Positions 1 through 9,398 of a stretch of DNA of 64,000 bases are shown here, piece by piece (the first letter of the stretch is position 1; each line of letters opens with the position of its first letter). Position numbers and translations under genes: made by a program. Below the pieces are notes generated by a model. It searched no databases, was not told where the DNA came from, and saw only the letters and a list, made by a program, of their open reading frames with translations. Source of the DNA: Winogradskyella litoriviva (lineage in GTDB: Bacteria > Bacteroidota > Bacteroidia > Flavobacteriales > Flavobacteriaceae); NCBI RefSeq assembly GCF_013249065.1, contig NZ_JABRWQ010000001.1, positions 186,001-250,000 of the forward strand, in the 5' to 3' direction.

Positions 1-31
1 GCTGTTTTACTACAAAAAGCATTTAGGTTAA

Positions 32-763
32 TTACGCTTTGTTTCTTCCTAATTCATTTGGATATAAATCTTTGACAACATCACTCTGAAAGATTTCTTT
101 AGTTTCAATATCTATAGCAGACAATTTACCTGTAAATGCGGCACCTGTATCAATATTCCAAACATTAATGGCATGCATTGGTTTTGTTTTCTTAAAATTA
201 AGCGTTGGTGTGTGACCAATATAAATTTCTGAATAGTGTTTTAGTCGATTTGGATATAAGGACGAATCCTTCTTAATTCGATTGTCCATCGTCAATGCCA
301 TTTCCCAAAGTGTCCTATCAAAATAGAATATCTGTGCATTATATTCTTTTTCTACACCATACATAGAAGTAAAACCTGCATGAACAAATAGGCGTTGTTC
401 ATTATCTAAATGATATAATGGCATGGACTCAAAAAAATCGAGATGTTTCAATTTCTGCGCTTTAGAAAACCCGTTATAGCTTTCTATGGTTCCTTTTCCA
501 CCATGACTGTACCAAACATCATTAACAAATTCTGAAGCCAACCAAGGCTCACACCAAGCATCATGATTTCCTTTTATAAAAACACAATTATTAACTTCAG
601 AAAGTTCTATTAAATATTGAATAACTTGAGCAGACTCACTCCAACCATCTACATAATCACCAAGAAATATTAAATTATCTTCTTTGGTAACTTCGGCACG
701 TTTTAAAAGTTGAATTAAAGCCTTTAAGCCTCCATGAATATCTCCTATGGCTAATGTTCGCAT
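32..763 (-). CDS. Metallophosphoesterase, PPP-type Ser/Thr protein phosphatase
   Basis: 243-residue cytosolic protein of the calcineurin-like phosphatase fold, related to bacterial PrpA/ApaH phosphatases. The metal-binding signatures appear in order: GDIHG at residues 7-11, GDYVDG at 35-40, GNHD at 65-68, and later histidines in FVHAGF (about 126-131) and GHTP (183-186). These ligands normally hold two metal ions and act on phosphoproteins or diadenosine polyphosphates. Which substrate applies here cannot be told from sequence. There is no signal peptide or membrane segment. A TAnnTTTG element sits directly upstream of the start, so the gene is probably transcribed alone. The family call is firm; the substrate is open. 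Confidence 0.88.
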   Translation of the reverse strand: MRTLAIGDIHGGLKALIQLLKRAEVTKEDNLIFLGDYVDGWSESAQVIQYLIELSEVNNCVFIKGNHDAWCEPWLASEFVNDVWYSHGGKGTIESYNGFSKAQKLKHLDFFESMPLYHLDNEQRLFVHAGFTSMYGVEKEYNAQIFYFDRTLWEMALTMDNRIKKDSSLYPNRLKHYSEIYIGHTPTLNFKKTKPMHAINVWNIDTGAAFTGKLSAIDIETKEIFQSDVVKDLYPNELGRNKA

Positions 764-771
764 TTGGTAAT

Positions 772-779
772 CAAATTTA
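772..779 (-). promoter_or_regulatory. Putative -7 element (TAAATTTG) for the phosphatase gene
   Basis: Exact match to the Bacteroidota primary-sigma -7 consensus TAnnTTTG, 8 nt before the start codon, implying a very short leader. No convincing -33 TTTG is visible. The motif is short and could occur by chance. Confidence 0.4.
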
Positions 780-800
780 GGTGAAATTAAGATTTTTTAA

Positions 801-2063
801 CTAAAAATATTGCCCAATACCAAAAACTAAGCCTTGCGTAGCATCTGGTGTTACACCAATACCATAGTCTATTCTAAATATGGCATTATATATTTTTTTA
901 TGAATAAAACGAAGTCCTAAACCAGGATAAACGCGGATATTTTTAGAATCAGCTAAGTCACCAAAATCACCTCCAGGATTTCGCCATGTACCAGCATCTA
1001 AAAATGCATTACCTTGCAAAGAAAACCAGTTTTTTTCATATATAGTATGGCGATACTCTGTGTTTATAACAATAGCTCCTGTACCTCTATCAATAGTATT
1101 ACCAACACCTCTTAAGTTAACATTATTATCTACCGAAAATGGTGCAAAAGGTGTCTTATTATTGGTAGCCAAGCCTAATCTTACTCTATTAGCCCAATTG
1201 CCATTTTTACCAAATCGTTTGTAGTATAAAAAATCATTCCAACCAATTAAAAAACCTGGTAACTGTGCATCATCTCTAGAATGCACATATTGAAAATTAA
1301 ATAAACTTCTAAAGCCTTCTATATACTGATAAGTATAATTAAGATTATTATAATCGTATATAAGTTTATAAAGCATTTTTTTTACTACCAATTCTTGTGG
1401 TACGTTAGGGTCTGTTGCACCGTATTTATATTCATAATCTTCGGTAAAATAATTCAAACCAAATTCAAACCTATTATTAAAATTTAATTGAAACAGCCCT
1501 AAAACCTCAAATGATTCATTATTATATTTATAATCAGCGGTACTATTGTTAAAAAACACAGGTTCTTGAGTTGTTAAATCTTGATAATTAATAGCTAGAC
1601 CAAAAGACCTACTAAATAAATATGGTGCTCTAAAATTAACTGCATAAGAACTATAAATGTCTTTCTGGTAAAACCCACCAAAAATCATATTCTGTCCAAA
1701 TAGATTAAACTCATATAACCCTAATCGGTATGCAAATTCATCATTATTAGTTGTATAAATATTTGCGGAAGGTATTATTGTAAAGTTCTCCTCTATATTA
1801 TAAAACACATTAAATAGCGTTGGAACCTCAGTAGGAAAAACTTGATAGTACGCATGAGCAACAGAGGGCAATAATTTAATAAGTCTTATGTCTTCTTCTA
1901 TTACTGAAGAATCTAATACAACACCAGGCTTAATATTAGATATTTTCTTTACAAAGGAAGATTTTAGCTTTTTATTACCTTGGATTTTAAGGTCAGCAAC
2001 CATATTCTGAGAAAAGCTAGAACAGCAAAAACTTAATAATAACAACGTAATTATACGATTCAT
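801..2063 (-). CDS. Small POTRA/Omp85-family outer-membrane protein
   Basis: 420 residues with a Sec signal peptide (cleavage near residue 18, after SFCCSSFS). One POTRA-like domain follows (about 20-95, containing IQGNKKLKSSFVKKI), then a region rich in alternating aromatic residues that looks like a C-terminal beta barrel ending in Phe. NLRGVGNTIDRGTG resembles the conserved loop-6 (L)RG motif of Omp85 proteins. At 420 residues with a single POTRA it is much shorter than BamA (five POTRAs), so it is more like a reduced TamA/PlpD-type barrel than the essential assembly factor. Its start overlaps the stop of the upstream lipoprotein gene by ATGA, indicating translational coupling. Function is inferred from family only. 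Confidence 0.75.
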   Translation of the reverse strand: MNRIITLLLLSFCCSSFSQNMVADLKIQGNKKLKSSFVKKISNIKPGVVLDSSVIEEDIRLIKLLPSVAHAYYQVFPTEVPTLFNVFYNIEENFTIIPSANIYTTNNDEFAYRLGLYEFNLFGQNMIFGGFYQKDIYSSYAVNFRAPYLFSRSFGLAINYQDLTTQEPVFFNNSTADYKYNNESFEVLGLFQLNFNNRFEFGLNYFTEDYEYKYGATDPNVPQELVVKKMLYKLIYDYNNLNYTYQYIEGFRSLFNFQYVHSRDDAQLPGFLIGWNDFLYYKRFGKNGNWANRVRLGLATNNKTPFAPFSVDNNVNLRGVGNTIDRGTGAIVINTEYRHTIYEKNWFSLQGNAFLDAGTWRNPGGDFGDLADSKNIRVYPGLGLRFIHKKIYNAIFRIDYGIGVTPDATQGLVFGIGQYF

Positions 2064-2803
2064 TCTACTGTAAATTGCGAAACAAATATTTCATTTATCC
2101 AATTATCAACGCTCACATCCATAATAGTCATTTTGTAATCGTCACCTAAAACTAAATCTGGAGGCGTTCCGTTTGTAATATTTAAAATCACATTAGACGT
2201 ATCGTAATATTGAAATTGATTTTCATAGGTATAAGTTCCAGAAATTAAATCATTATTAATTGTAGATAATACTTGAAAAAATATAGCATTATTCATTTCC
2301 GAATTCACATTCCAATTAAAGAGCGGCATTTGCGACAGTTGTTGATTAATACTTATAGCATTTGCAAACAAGGTCGGTTGCGATTCATTTTTTAATCTAA
2401 TTGGGTTAGACAATTTAATCTCATTATCTTTTTCAAAAGATACAATAAACCATCGTTCTGTAGTAAATTCACCTGTAAATTTTCGTAAATACCCATTAAA
2501 AACAGGAGCATCATTTAGAAATATCCGATTGTAATTTAAAAAATCATTAGAATCTACGTCAGTAGAACTCGTTTCATATAATCTATAATTAGTAGCGTCT
2601 TCTTCTGGATAAAAGAAAATTTCTACACTAACCGTATCATCTTCAGTATTCCCAGCACATGCAATTACGGCTCCATTTTCAACACTTCTATCTTGCAAGT
2701 AGTTGGTTAACGTATTAGAATTTTCAATTAAAGTATCTGTGTCATCACTTGTACAAGCCGACAATAATAATGCTACCACAATGTACTTAAATTTACTCAT
2801 CAT
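2060..2803 (-). CDS. Hypothetical lipoprotein
   Basis: 247 residues beginning with a short hydrophobic leader and the lipobox LLSAC, so an SPII lipoprotein is expected with Cys at about residue 17. The mature part is acidic and Thr/Asn-rich at first (TSDDTDTLIEN) and then beta-rich. I do not recognise a named domain. It overlaps the GH113-like gene by 11 bp upstream and the Omp85-like gene by 4 bp downstream, so the three are almost certainly made from one transcript. Two adjacent ATGs at the start give a one-residue ambiguity. Confidence 0.7.
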   Translation of the reverse strand: MMSKFKYIVVALLLSACTSDDTDTLIENSNTLTNYLQDRSVENGAVIACAGNTEDDTVSVEIFFYPEEDATNYRLYETSSTDVDSNDFLNYNRIFLNDAPVFNGYLRKFTGEFTTERWFIVSFEKDNEIKLSNPIRLKNESQPTLFANAISINQQLSQMPLFNWNVNSEMNNAIFFQVLSTINNDLISGTYTYENQFQYYDTSNVILNITNGTPPDLVLGDDYKMTIMDVSVDNWINEIFVSQFTVE

Positions 2804-3806
2804 CCTTTTTATAATACGTTCTTATTACCTCTTCTACTGGTTTGTTTTGTGGTGTAAATCTTGAATTGTTTTTACCTCCAACCTCATGATGTTTATGAAA
2901 CCATTTCCATATAAAACCACCTGCAAACCAAGGTTCTTTCCAAAAAGTTTCAAATAATGCTTTAGTTGTATTTACTTGAGCATCGAGATTAACTACATCC
3001 ATTGCTATGTCTGAAACCCAAGGTTCTCTTCCTGAAAAATCCACACTTCTATAGCCATATTCTGTAAACAAAATAGGTTTGTTATAGGTGTTAGTTAACT
3101 CCTCAATTACAGGTTTATGGATTTTCCAACCCTCTAAACAATCTTGATAAGAAGGTGTTTTTTTATCACTTACAGGGAAATAAGCATCAACACCAATAAA
3201 ATCTAACTGATCCCAAAAAGGTGTACGCTTAAACTCGTCCCAATTTGCAGCATAAGTAAGTTTACCTGTGTAAATATTTTTTATGTCTTTAATAAGGGCT
3301 CTCCAATACTCTGGTCTATGTTGTACAAACAATTCTAGTTCTGTACCAATACATAAAATCTCTGCATTAACCTCTTTAGCAAGTTGGGCATACTCTAAGA
3401 TAAAATTAGAATAAGAGGCCTCTAAGATTTTCCAATTTTCTTCTGAAGACATTTTAATAAGTCCTGTAAATTCACCTCGCCAAACCCATATTTGAGGCTT
3501 TATCATTACTTTAATGTTTTTTTTACGAAGTTCCTCTATATACTGTTTAGCACCAGGTTTTGTCTCACCAAACCATTGTCTATCTGTATTGTGATTAATG
3601 TCTGGATGGTCTAAGTTTTTTATAAACCCAAATGGCATTACTGCAGCAAAATTGGCATTGACTTCAACTATTGGGTTAACATGAGACGCATCAATTACAT
3701 CTCTAGAAGCAACGAAACTTACACCATTAATTTTGTCTTCTCGTCCTCTACAAGCTGAGAGCACAACTAATAATACCATGGAAAAAAGACGTTTAAAACT
3801 ACTCAT
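2793..3806 (-). CDS. GH113-like TIM-barrel glycosidase lipoprotein
   Basis: 337-residue predicted lipoprotein (lipobox VLSAC near residue 19). The rest reads as a beta/alpha barrel glycoside hydrolase resembling GH113 beta-mannanases: strand motifs VMIKPQIWVW and LTYAANWDEF, the acid/base candidate Glu156 in IGTELEL, and the nucleophile candidate Glu249 in LFTEYGYRS. Both positions are seen directly; substrate (mannan versus another beta-glycan) is inferred from family only. The gene is embedded in an envelope operon rather than a polysaccharide locus, which raises the possibility of a role on the cell's own glycans. It overlaps the next gene. Confidence 0.72.
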   Translation of the reverse strand: MSSFKRLFSMVLLVVLSACRGREDKINGVSFVASRDVIDASHVNPIVEVNANFAAVMPFGFIKNLDHPDINHNTDRQWFGETKPGAKQYIEELRKKNIKVMIKPQIWVWRGEFTGLIKMSSEENWKILEASYSNFILEYAQLAKEVNAEILCIGTELELFVQHRPEYWRALIKDIKNIYTGKLTYAANWDEFKRTPFWDQLDFIGVDAYFPVSDKKTPSYQDCLEGWKIHKPVIEELTNTYNKPILFTEYGYRSVDFSGREPWVSDIAMDVVNLDAQVNTTKALFETFWKEPWFAGGFIWKWFHKHHEVGGKNNSRFTPQNKPVEEVIRTYYKKDDE

Positions 3807-3840
3807 AAAGGATATTTTGGTCTCCTAATTTATACAAATC

Positions 3841-4734
3841 CTAAAACAATGCTCTTAAACCTATATTAAATGTTTCGCCTAAACCAGTGTTATTTCCTCT
3901 TACAAAATTGGTGTAAAGCGTTTCTATATTCAACACTTTTGTGAGTTGATATTTAAATCCACCTCCAATTGCAGTAAAATCTTGTTCAAAATTATTGCCA
4001 GTATCTATACGTTGAGAATGTTGAGCTAATGCCAAAACGGTAAACTTTTCACTTGGAAAATAACTTAAGAAAACACCTGGAGTTAAATTAAGACTATTGT
4101 TTGCAAAGCTATCTTCTTTTTTACCAAAATTATACTCTGTATTTAGCTCTGTAAAAATTTGCCAATCACCACTTGGAAACGTATAATCATAGAAAAATCT
4201 ATTCTGAAAAATAAAACCTTTCTGATCTAAAAAGACACCATTATTATCATTTATAGGTAAAAAATCTTCAGACTCATTATCTACTAAAGGAATATGAAAT
4301 GCCGTCTGAATCGTAAAATTAGATACATTTTTAAAAGGGTTAAACTTAATTGCTGGTGCAAATGATGTAAAACCAGAACGCCCTGTACCTGTTTCGCCAT
4401 CAAAAGAAAATACGTCTAAAGCATCTCTATCAGCAATAACATTAGATCTAAACTCTAAAAGCAATCCAACATTAAATTTACTACTCTCTGAAACACCAGT
4501 AAAAATATCTACAGTAGACGTAAAAAATGTTTGTCTAGGTTCTTCTCCATCACTAAACGTACTTTCGGTTTGGGTATATAAATTATTAAACCACTTAATA
4601 TCCCATTGCCCTTTATCTAATAATTTTGAAGGTGTATATTCTTGTATAACACTTTTTTGTACGTCTTCATCTTCTTGAGTAAATCCTAGAAATGTAACCA
4701 TCATTGCTAAGACTGCTAAACTAATTTTTTTCAT
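3841..4734 (-). CDS. Predicted outer-membrane beta-barrel protein
   Basis: 297 residues with a signal peptide (MKKISLAVLAMMVTFLGFTQ). The body consists of many amphipathic strands separated by short turns and ends in a strand terminating LRALF, typical of outer-membrane barrels. No specific family is recognised. It lies between the DUF547 gene (28 bp gap) and the GH113-like gene (34 bp gap), all on one strand, consistent with a common operon of envelope proteins. A transport or structural role would be a guess. Confidence 0.65.
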   Translation of the reverse strand: MKKISLAVLAMMVTFLGFTQEDEDVQKSVIQEYTPSKLLDKGQWDIKWFNNLYTQTESTFSDGEEPRQTFFTSTVDIFTGVSESSKFNVGLLLEFRSNVIADRDALDVFSFDGETGTGRSGFTSFAPAIKFNPFKNVSNFTIQTAFHIPLVDNESEDFLPINDNNGVFLDQKGFIFQNRFFYDYTFPSGDWQIFTELNTEYNFGKKEDSFANNSLNLTPGVFLSYFPSEKFTVLALAQHSQRIDTGNNFEQDFTAIGGGFKYQLTKVLNIETLYTNFVRGNNTGLGETFNIGLRALF

Positions 4735-4762
4735 TGCTTTTTTTTAGTTGATTAGTATTAAA

Positions 4763-5473
4763 TTATTGTTTGTTCAAATTCCAGTTATACGCAAAATAAG
4801 TAAGCTTGTAATTCTCCGGAATTTTTTCTGTTCTGTATTTATTAATAAACTCTATTTCTGTTAAGCCATCCATGGTAAAATCTTCTTTGTACCACTTCAT
4901 AATTTCGGAAGCCTCAACCCTTTTTTTCTTTGTATTCACTTTTAAAAAATCACCATTTAAAGCTTTAATCGTTTGGCTTTCTAACTGTGTTTCTAATGTA
5001 TTTGGCATATAAGCTTCACCAATTAACGGCGGACAACCAACGGCACCACAAACTAATACAAAATGAAAACGAGCATCTTTAAATTTTGCTCTTAATAATT
5101 TGTGCTCTATATCGTTTAGTGTAATTTCTTTGCCTGCTAAATCATAAGTCGTCTTATCAAAAAAACCTGCTGTATCTAAAGGAGATTTAGTTGGGTAATT
5201 ATCTATTATACCTTTAATTACGGAAATATTATAGGCATTAATCCAAAAGGCTTTATAATTATTAGCATCTGTAACTTTAACAGTTATACCATTCGCAATT
5301 TTTAAAAGTTCATCTAATTCAGATTGGTCCTTATGTATACTTGCGTAATCAACTTTCCCTTTAGAAACGTGTTTATTTAAAAATGAATTTGTCCCTGTAA
5401 AAAATGAATTCAGGTCTTGCGCACTAACACTAAAAGTGATTAAAAATGCAATTAAAAAACGGTATACTTTCAT
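4763..5473 (-). CDS. DUF547 domain exported protein
   Basis: 236 residues with an N-terminal signal peptide ending around FSVSAQ. The remainder matches the DUF547 pattern: NNYKAFWINAYNI near residue 75, LNDIEHKLLR near 120, and HFVLVCGAVGCPPL near 137 with the family's conserved Cys and Pro residues. DUF547 proteins resemble a papain/transglutaminase-like fold, but the biochemical function is unknown. It heads a minus-strand cluster of envelope genes and lies divergent to the FAD oxidoreductase gene. Confidence 0.8.
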   Translation of the reverse strand: MKVYRFLIAFLITFSVSAQDLNSFFTGTNSFLNKHVSKGKVDYASIHKDQSELDELLKIANGITVKVTDANNYKAFWINAYNISVIKGIIDNYPTKSPLDTAGFFDKTTYDLAGKEITLNDIEHKLLRAKFKDARFHFVLVCGAVGCPPLIGEAYMPNTLETQLESQTIKALNGDFLKVNTKKKRVEASEIMKWYKEDFTMDGLTEIEFINKYRTEKIPENYKLTYFAYNWNLNKQ

Positions 5474-5525
5474 AATATTTTAGTGATAGTTTAAAATTTA
5501 ATAATCTCTAGGTCGTATATAAATG

Positions 5526-5546
5526 TTAACACTTACAAGGTGTTAA
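5526..5546. promoter_or_regulatory. 7-bp inverted repeat in a divergent intergenic region
   Basis: TTAACAC and GTGTTAA flank a 7-nt spacer between the divergent DUF547 and FAD-oxidoreductase genes. It could be an operator for either side. It has no U-tract on the correct side to be a terminator. Evidence is only the symmetry. Confidence 0.25.
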
Positions 5547-5674
5547 AAAAATAAAGCATTCAAAAAAAACAGATACCTTACAAAAACTCTTTTATTTAAA
5601 TTCTTTCTAAATTAATAGTAATTCTTAAGTTCTTACCTTTAAATTCGACAGACTATTTAACCAACCACAAAAAC

Positions 5675-6979
5675 ATGAAGCACATCGTTATAATAGGCAA
5701 CGGAATTTCTGGCGTTACACTAGCCAGGCATATCCGAAAACTATCCGATAAAAAAATCACCATTATCTCGGCTGAAACAGATTATTTCTTTTCACGTACA
5801 GCATTAATGTATGTGTATATGGGACACATGAAGTTTGAACACACCAAACCTTACGAAAATTGGTTTTGGAAAAAGAACAGAATTGAACTTAAAAAAGGTT
5901 ACGTAAAAAACGTTGAAACCAAATCTAAAACACTTCATTTTGCCGAAGGAGACACCATGCAATATGATAAATTGATTATTGCAACAGGAAGTAAACCCAA
6001 CAAATTTGGTTGGCCAGGACAAGATTTAAATGGTGTTATGGGTATGTACCACAAACAAGATTTAGAAAATCTTGAAAAACATGCACCTAATAAAGAGGTC
6101 TGTAAACGTGCTGTAATTGTTGGAGGTGGTTTAATAGGAATTGAATTAGCCGAAATGTTGAATTCTAGAGATATTCCTGTTACCTTTTTAGTACGCGAAG
6201 ATAGTTTTTGGAATGGTGTTTTGCCTCAAGGTGAAAGCAAAATGATTAACAGACATATTAAAAATCACCATATAGATTTAAGACTTTCTACAAATTTGAA
6301 AGAAATTAAATCGGACGAAAACGGCTATGTTAAGTCTATAATAATTGAAGAAACAGGAGAAGAAATTCCTTGTAATGTAGTTGGATTAACTGCTGGAGTG
6401 ACACCAAATATCGATTTCTTAAAAGATTCTGAAATTGAATTAGGACGAGGTGTAAAAGTGAATCGTTTTTTAGAAACGAACATAAAAGACGTCTATGCTA
6501 TTGGTGATTGTGCAGAACAACATGAAGCTATAGGCAACCGAAGGCCAATTGAAGCCGTTTGGTACACAGGCAGAATGATGGGAGAAACTTTAGCGCAAAC
6601 TATCTGTGGAAATAAAATTGAATACAAACCAGGTCATTGGTTTAACTCTGCTAAATTTTTAGATATTGAATATCAAACCTACGGTTGGGTTTTTGGAGAA
6701 CGTGGTCGTCCAGAATACGAAAAACATTTTCATTGGAAACACAATGATGATACTAAATGCATAACCGTAGCTTACCACAAAGACACTAAAGAATTTTTAG
6801 GTATCAACACTTTTGGAATTAGAATGCGACATGAAACTTTTGATACTTGGTTAACAGAAAAACGCGATGTAGATTATGTAATAAATCATTTATCTGAAGC
6901 CAATTTTGATCCTGAGTTTTATTCAACATTTAAAAACGAAATTTTAAAAGCCTACAACAATCAATTACAAATCGCTTAA
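5675..6979 (+). CDS. NAD(P)/FAD-dependent pyridine-nucleotide-disulfide-type oxidoreductase
   Basis: 434 residues with two Rossmann nucleotide-binding sites: GNGISG at 8-13 for FAD and VGGGLIG near 149-155 for NAD(P)H. The connecting ATGSKP motif is at about 103-108 and the FAD-closing YAIGDCAEQ near 273. There is no redox-active CxxxxC near the FAD, so it is not a disulfide reductase but of the ferredoxin/nitrite/rubredoxin reductase-like branch. Two bases separate it from the membrane 4Fe-4S protein, suggesting it feeds electrons to or from that protein. The donor and acceptor are unknown. Confidence 0.85.
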   Translation: MKHIVIIGNGISGVTLARHIRKLSDKKITIISAETDYFFSRTALMYVYMGHMKFEHTKPYENWFWKKNRIELKKGYVKNVETKSKTLHFAEGDTMQYDKLIIATGSKPNKFGWPGQDLNGVMGMYHKQDLENLEKHAPNKEVCKRAVIVGGGLIGIELAEMLNSRDIPVTFLVREDSFWNGVLPQGESKMINRHIKNHHIDLRLSTNLKEIKSDENGYVKSIIIEETGEEIPCNVVGLTAGVTPNIDFLKDSEIELGRGVKVNRFLETNIKDVYAIGDCAEQHEAIGNRRPIEAVWYTGRMMGETLAQTICGNKIEYKPGHWFNSAKFLDIEYQTYGWVFGERGRPEYEKHFHWKHNDDTKCITVAYHKDTKEFLGINTFGIRMRHETFDTWLTEKRDVDYVINHLSEANFDPEFYSTFKNEILKAYNNQLQIA

Positions 6980-6981
6980 TT

Positions 6982-8571
6982 ATGAGTCATAAATTAAATC
7001 ATAGTATGTCTTTAGCTAAACCTGATGCTTTAGATATATCAAACAAACAAAAAATAGCCTTAGCGGTTGGTATTGTAGGTTTATTCATTCTAGTTTTAGC
7101 TTTATTTAACACTAATTTCCCTAACAAAGCCATTTTCTTATCACTTTCATTAGGTTTAATTATTGTTGGCATCGTTGTGTATGCAAGAGATGCCTACCTC
7201 AACAAATTAGAAGGTATAAAAAATGATGGTGTTTGGTTTAAATCTATATCGTCTCGTGGTATTTGGGGTTGGATTGTTGGTATTATTTTAACCACATTTT
7301 ATATCGTTCTTTATTTCTTTCCAAAGTATTTAGGATTAGGCTCAGATGGTGAAGCTAACTCAGGCTTAATTGGCTTATTTGACCCATTGAGTCAACTATT
7401 GGGAGGCAGAAACGCCAGCCAATGGTTTGTGTATGGCACACTTTACACAGTTGCTATACTGGCTTTTGGTTATAAATTCATTCTAAAATATAGACATAAT
7501 CGTTACCAACAATTACGTACCGTTTCTGTTATGTTTTTTCAATTAGGTTTTGCCTTTTTGATTCCAGAATTTATGTACGTTATGAATAACGACTTACCTT
7601 ATTACGACCTTAAAAGTATTTGGCCTCTTAATTATTATATTTTTGATGAATGGTCTGTTAACGGCTTTCTTTCTAACGGTAATATAGGACTAGCACTACT
7701 ACTGTTTGGTATCATATCCATATTTGTCATTACACCAATTCTTACATACAAATACGGCAAGCGTTGGTATTGTTCTTGGGTTTGTGGCTGTGGTGGTTTA
7801 GCGGAAACTGCAGGAGATTCATTCAGACAATTATCATCTAAAAAAATGTCGGCTTGGAAATTAGAACGTTGGTTAATACATACAGTTCTTGTCTTTTCTG
7901 TACTAATGACAACAGCAGTGATTTATACGTATTTAGGCTATGACAAAAATGACTTTTGGCTTACTAGAGATGTTTTCATTGCTTTAGTTATTGGCTTTTT
8001 AACATTAGTATTTGCCGCTGTTATGTTTTTTAAAAGACAAGAACTCGGTAAAGATGCCAAATATGGAGCCATTGGTTTCTTTGTGGCAATTACCGTATTA
8101 CTAGTGATGCATTTTACTGGCACAACTGAAAACCTTTTCTATGTAAAAGCAAGTGTATTAAGATCTTCATATGGAATTTATATTGGCTCTATTTTTTCTG
8201 GTGTCATTGGTACTGGTTTCTATCCTATTTTAGGAAATCGTTCTTGGTGCCGTTTTGGTTGTCCAATGGCTGCCGTTTTAGGATTTCAGCAACGTATGTT
8301 TTCTAAATTTAGAATTACAACAAACGGCGGACAATGTATTTCTTGTGGTAACTGTTCTAACAGTTGCGAGATGGGAATAGACGTACGTGCTTATGCTCAA
8401 AAAGGTGAAAACATTGTACGATCTAGCTGTGTTGGATGTGGTATTTGTTCTGCTGTTTGCCCAAGAGGTGTTCTTAAACTAGAGAATGATAGCATGAAAG
8501 GAAGAATTAACCCAACAGAAATTTTATTAGGTAACGATGTTGATTTAATGGATTTAGTAAATCAGAAATAA
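6982..8571 (+). CDS. Polytopic membrane protein with NapH/CcoG-like 4Fe-4S sites
   Basis: 529 residues with about ten membrane segments and four cysteine clusters. WYCSWVCGCGG (about 262-272) and WCRFGCP (about 422-428) lie at membrane ends, as in NapH/NosR/CcoG proteins. Two C-terminal ferredoxin-type sites have CxxCxxCxxxC spacing: CISCGNCSNSC near 451 and CVGCGICSAVCP near 480. The organisation fits a quinol- or flavoprotein-linked electron carrier with cytoplasmic clusters. It is placed between the FAD oxidoreductase (2-bp gap) and the MORN protein (TAATG, one shared base). The physiological partner is inferred from adjacency only. Confidence 0.82.
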   Translation: MSHKLNHSMSLAKPDALDISNKQKIALAVGIVGLFILVLALFNTNFPNKAIFLSLSLGLIIVGIVVYARDAYLNKLEGIKNDGVWFKSISSRGIWGWIVGIILTTFYIVLYFFPKYLGLGSDGEANSGLIGLFDPLSQLLGGRNASQWFVYGTLYTVAILAFGYKFILKYRHNRYQQLRTVSVMFFQLGFAFLIPEFMYVMNNDLPYYDLKSIWPLNYYIFDEWSVNGFLSNGNIGLALLLFGIISIFVITPILTYKYGKRWYCSWVCGCGGLAETAGDSFRQLSSKKMSAWKLERWLIHTVLVFSVLMTTAVIYTYLGYDKNDFWLTRDVFIALVIGFLTLVFAAVMFFKRQELGKDAKYGAIGFFVAITVLLVMHFTGTTENLFYVKASVLRSSYGIYIGSIFSGVIGTGFYPILGNRSWCRFGCPMAAVLGFQQRMFSKFRITTNGGQCISCGNCSNSCEMGIDVRAYAQKGENIVRSSCVGCGICSAVCPRGVLKLENDSMKGRINPTEILLGNDVDLMDLVNQK

Positions 8572-9398
8572 TGCGTGTTTTTCTATTTTTATTATTTTTT
8601 TCATCCTTGGCATTTGGTCAAAAAAACTACATTAAAAACACCTATGACAATGGTAAAATTAGTTCCAAAGGTTGGCTTCAAAACAATCTAAAAGTTGACT
8701 ATTGGTACTTTTATCATACCAATGGTCAATTAGAAAAACGAGGTGCTTTTCTCAATGGAAAAGAAAACGGATTTTGGAGTTTTCACGATAAAAACGGAAA
8801 CATTGAGGCTTATGGTTATTTTAAAAATGGACTTAAAATAAATCATTGGAAAACATTTTATAACAATAGACTTTTAGAAGAAGGCCATTATCATAACGGC
8901 AAACGATCTAAATATTGGAAATTTTATTTCCCAAACGGAAGATTAAAAGAAAAAGGACATTACAAAGACAATCAAAAAACCTCCTACTGGAAAACCTATT
9001 TCAACAATGGGAAACTAGCCAATGAAGGTCAATATTTAAATGGAAAACAAACAGGATATTGGCGATTTTTCTATAATAACGGCCAAATTGAAAAAGTTGG
9101 TGATTATAAGTTAGGAAAACTCACTAGCTATTGGCAATTTTACAGCGAAAATGGTTTAAAAACCTCAGAAGGTCATTTTATAAATGGCAAAAAAGATAGT
9201 TGGTGGTTATTTTATGATAAAAATGAAAAAATTAACCACAAGTGTCAATTAACTAACAATAAAAAAAATGGATATTGCCTCATGTATAAAAATGAAGAAT
9301 TAATAGCTGCTTCAAAATATTCTAAAGGAAAAAAACTGAAAGAATGGACAGATTTAAAATCATTTAAAAGAGACAATAAACTATCAGATTTAAAATAA
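8571..9398 (+). CDS. Exported MORN-repeat protein
   Basis: 275 residues, signal peptide ending near LAFGQ, followed by roughly nine tandem units of about 23 residues with the pattern GxWxxYxxNGxLxxEGxYxNGK. These are MORN/YwqK-type repeats, which form a beta-hairpin solenoid. Automated pipelines often call such proteins YwqK-family antitoxins, but nothing like a toxin is adjacent. It is translationally coupled (TAATG) to the Fe-S gene upstream and to the glycosyltransferase downstream. A scaffold or surface role is plausible; function is not known. Confidence 0.78.
   Translation: MRVFLFLLFFSSLAFGQKNYIKNTYDNGKISSKGWLQNNLKVDYWYFYHTNGQLEKRGAFLNGKENGFWSFHDKNGNIEAYGYFKNGLKINHWKTFYNNRLLEEGHYHNGKRSKYWKFYFPNGRLKEKGHYKDNQKTSYWKTYFNNGKLANEGQYLNGKQTGYWRFFYNNGQIEKVGDYKLGKLTSYWQFYSENGLKTSEGHFINGKKDSWWLFYDKNEKINHKCQLTNNKKNGYCLMYKNEELIAASKYSKGKKLKEWTDLKSFKRDNKLSDLK

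Noticed and set aside
5526..5546. Terminator between DUF547 and FAD-oxidoreductase genes
   Set aside because: The A-run lies on the plus side after the hairpin, so neither strand has a U-tract following the stem, and both genes start here rather than end.
8571..9398. MORN/YwqK-type protein as the antitoxin of a toxin-antitoxin pair
   Set aside because: It has a signal peptide and nine MORN units, with no small toxin-like gene beside it; the name is a pipeline habit.
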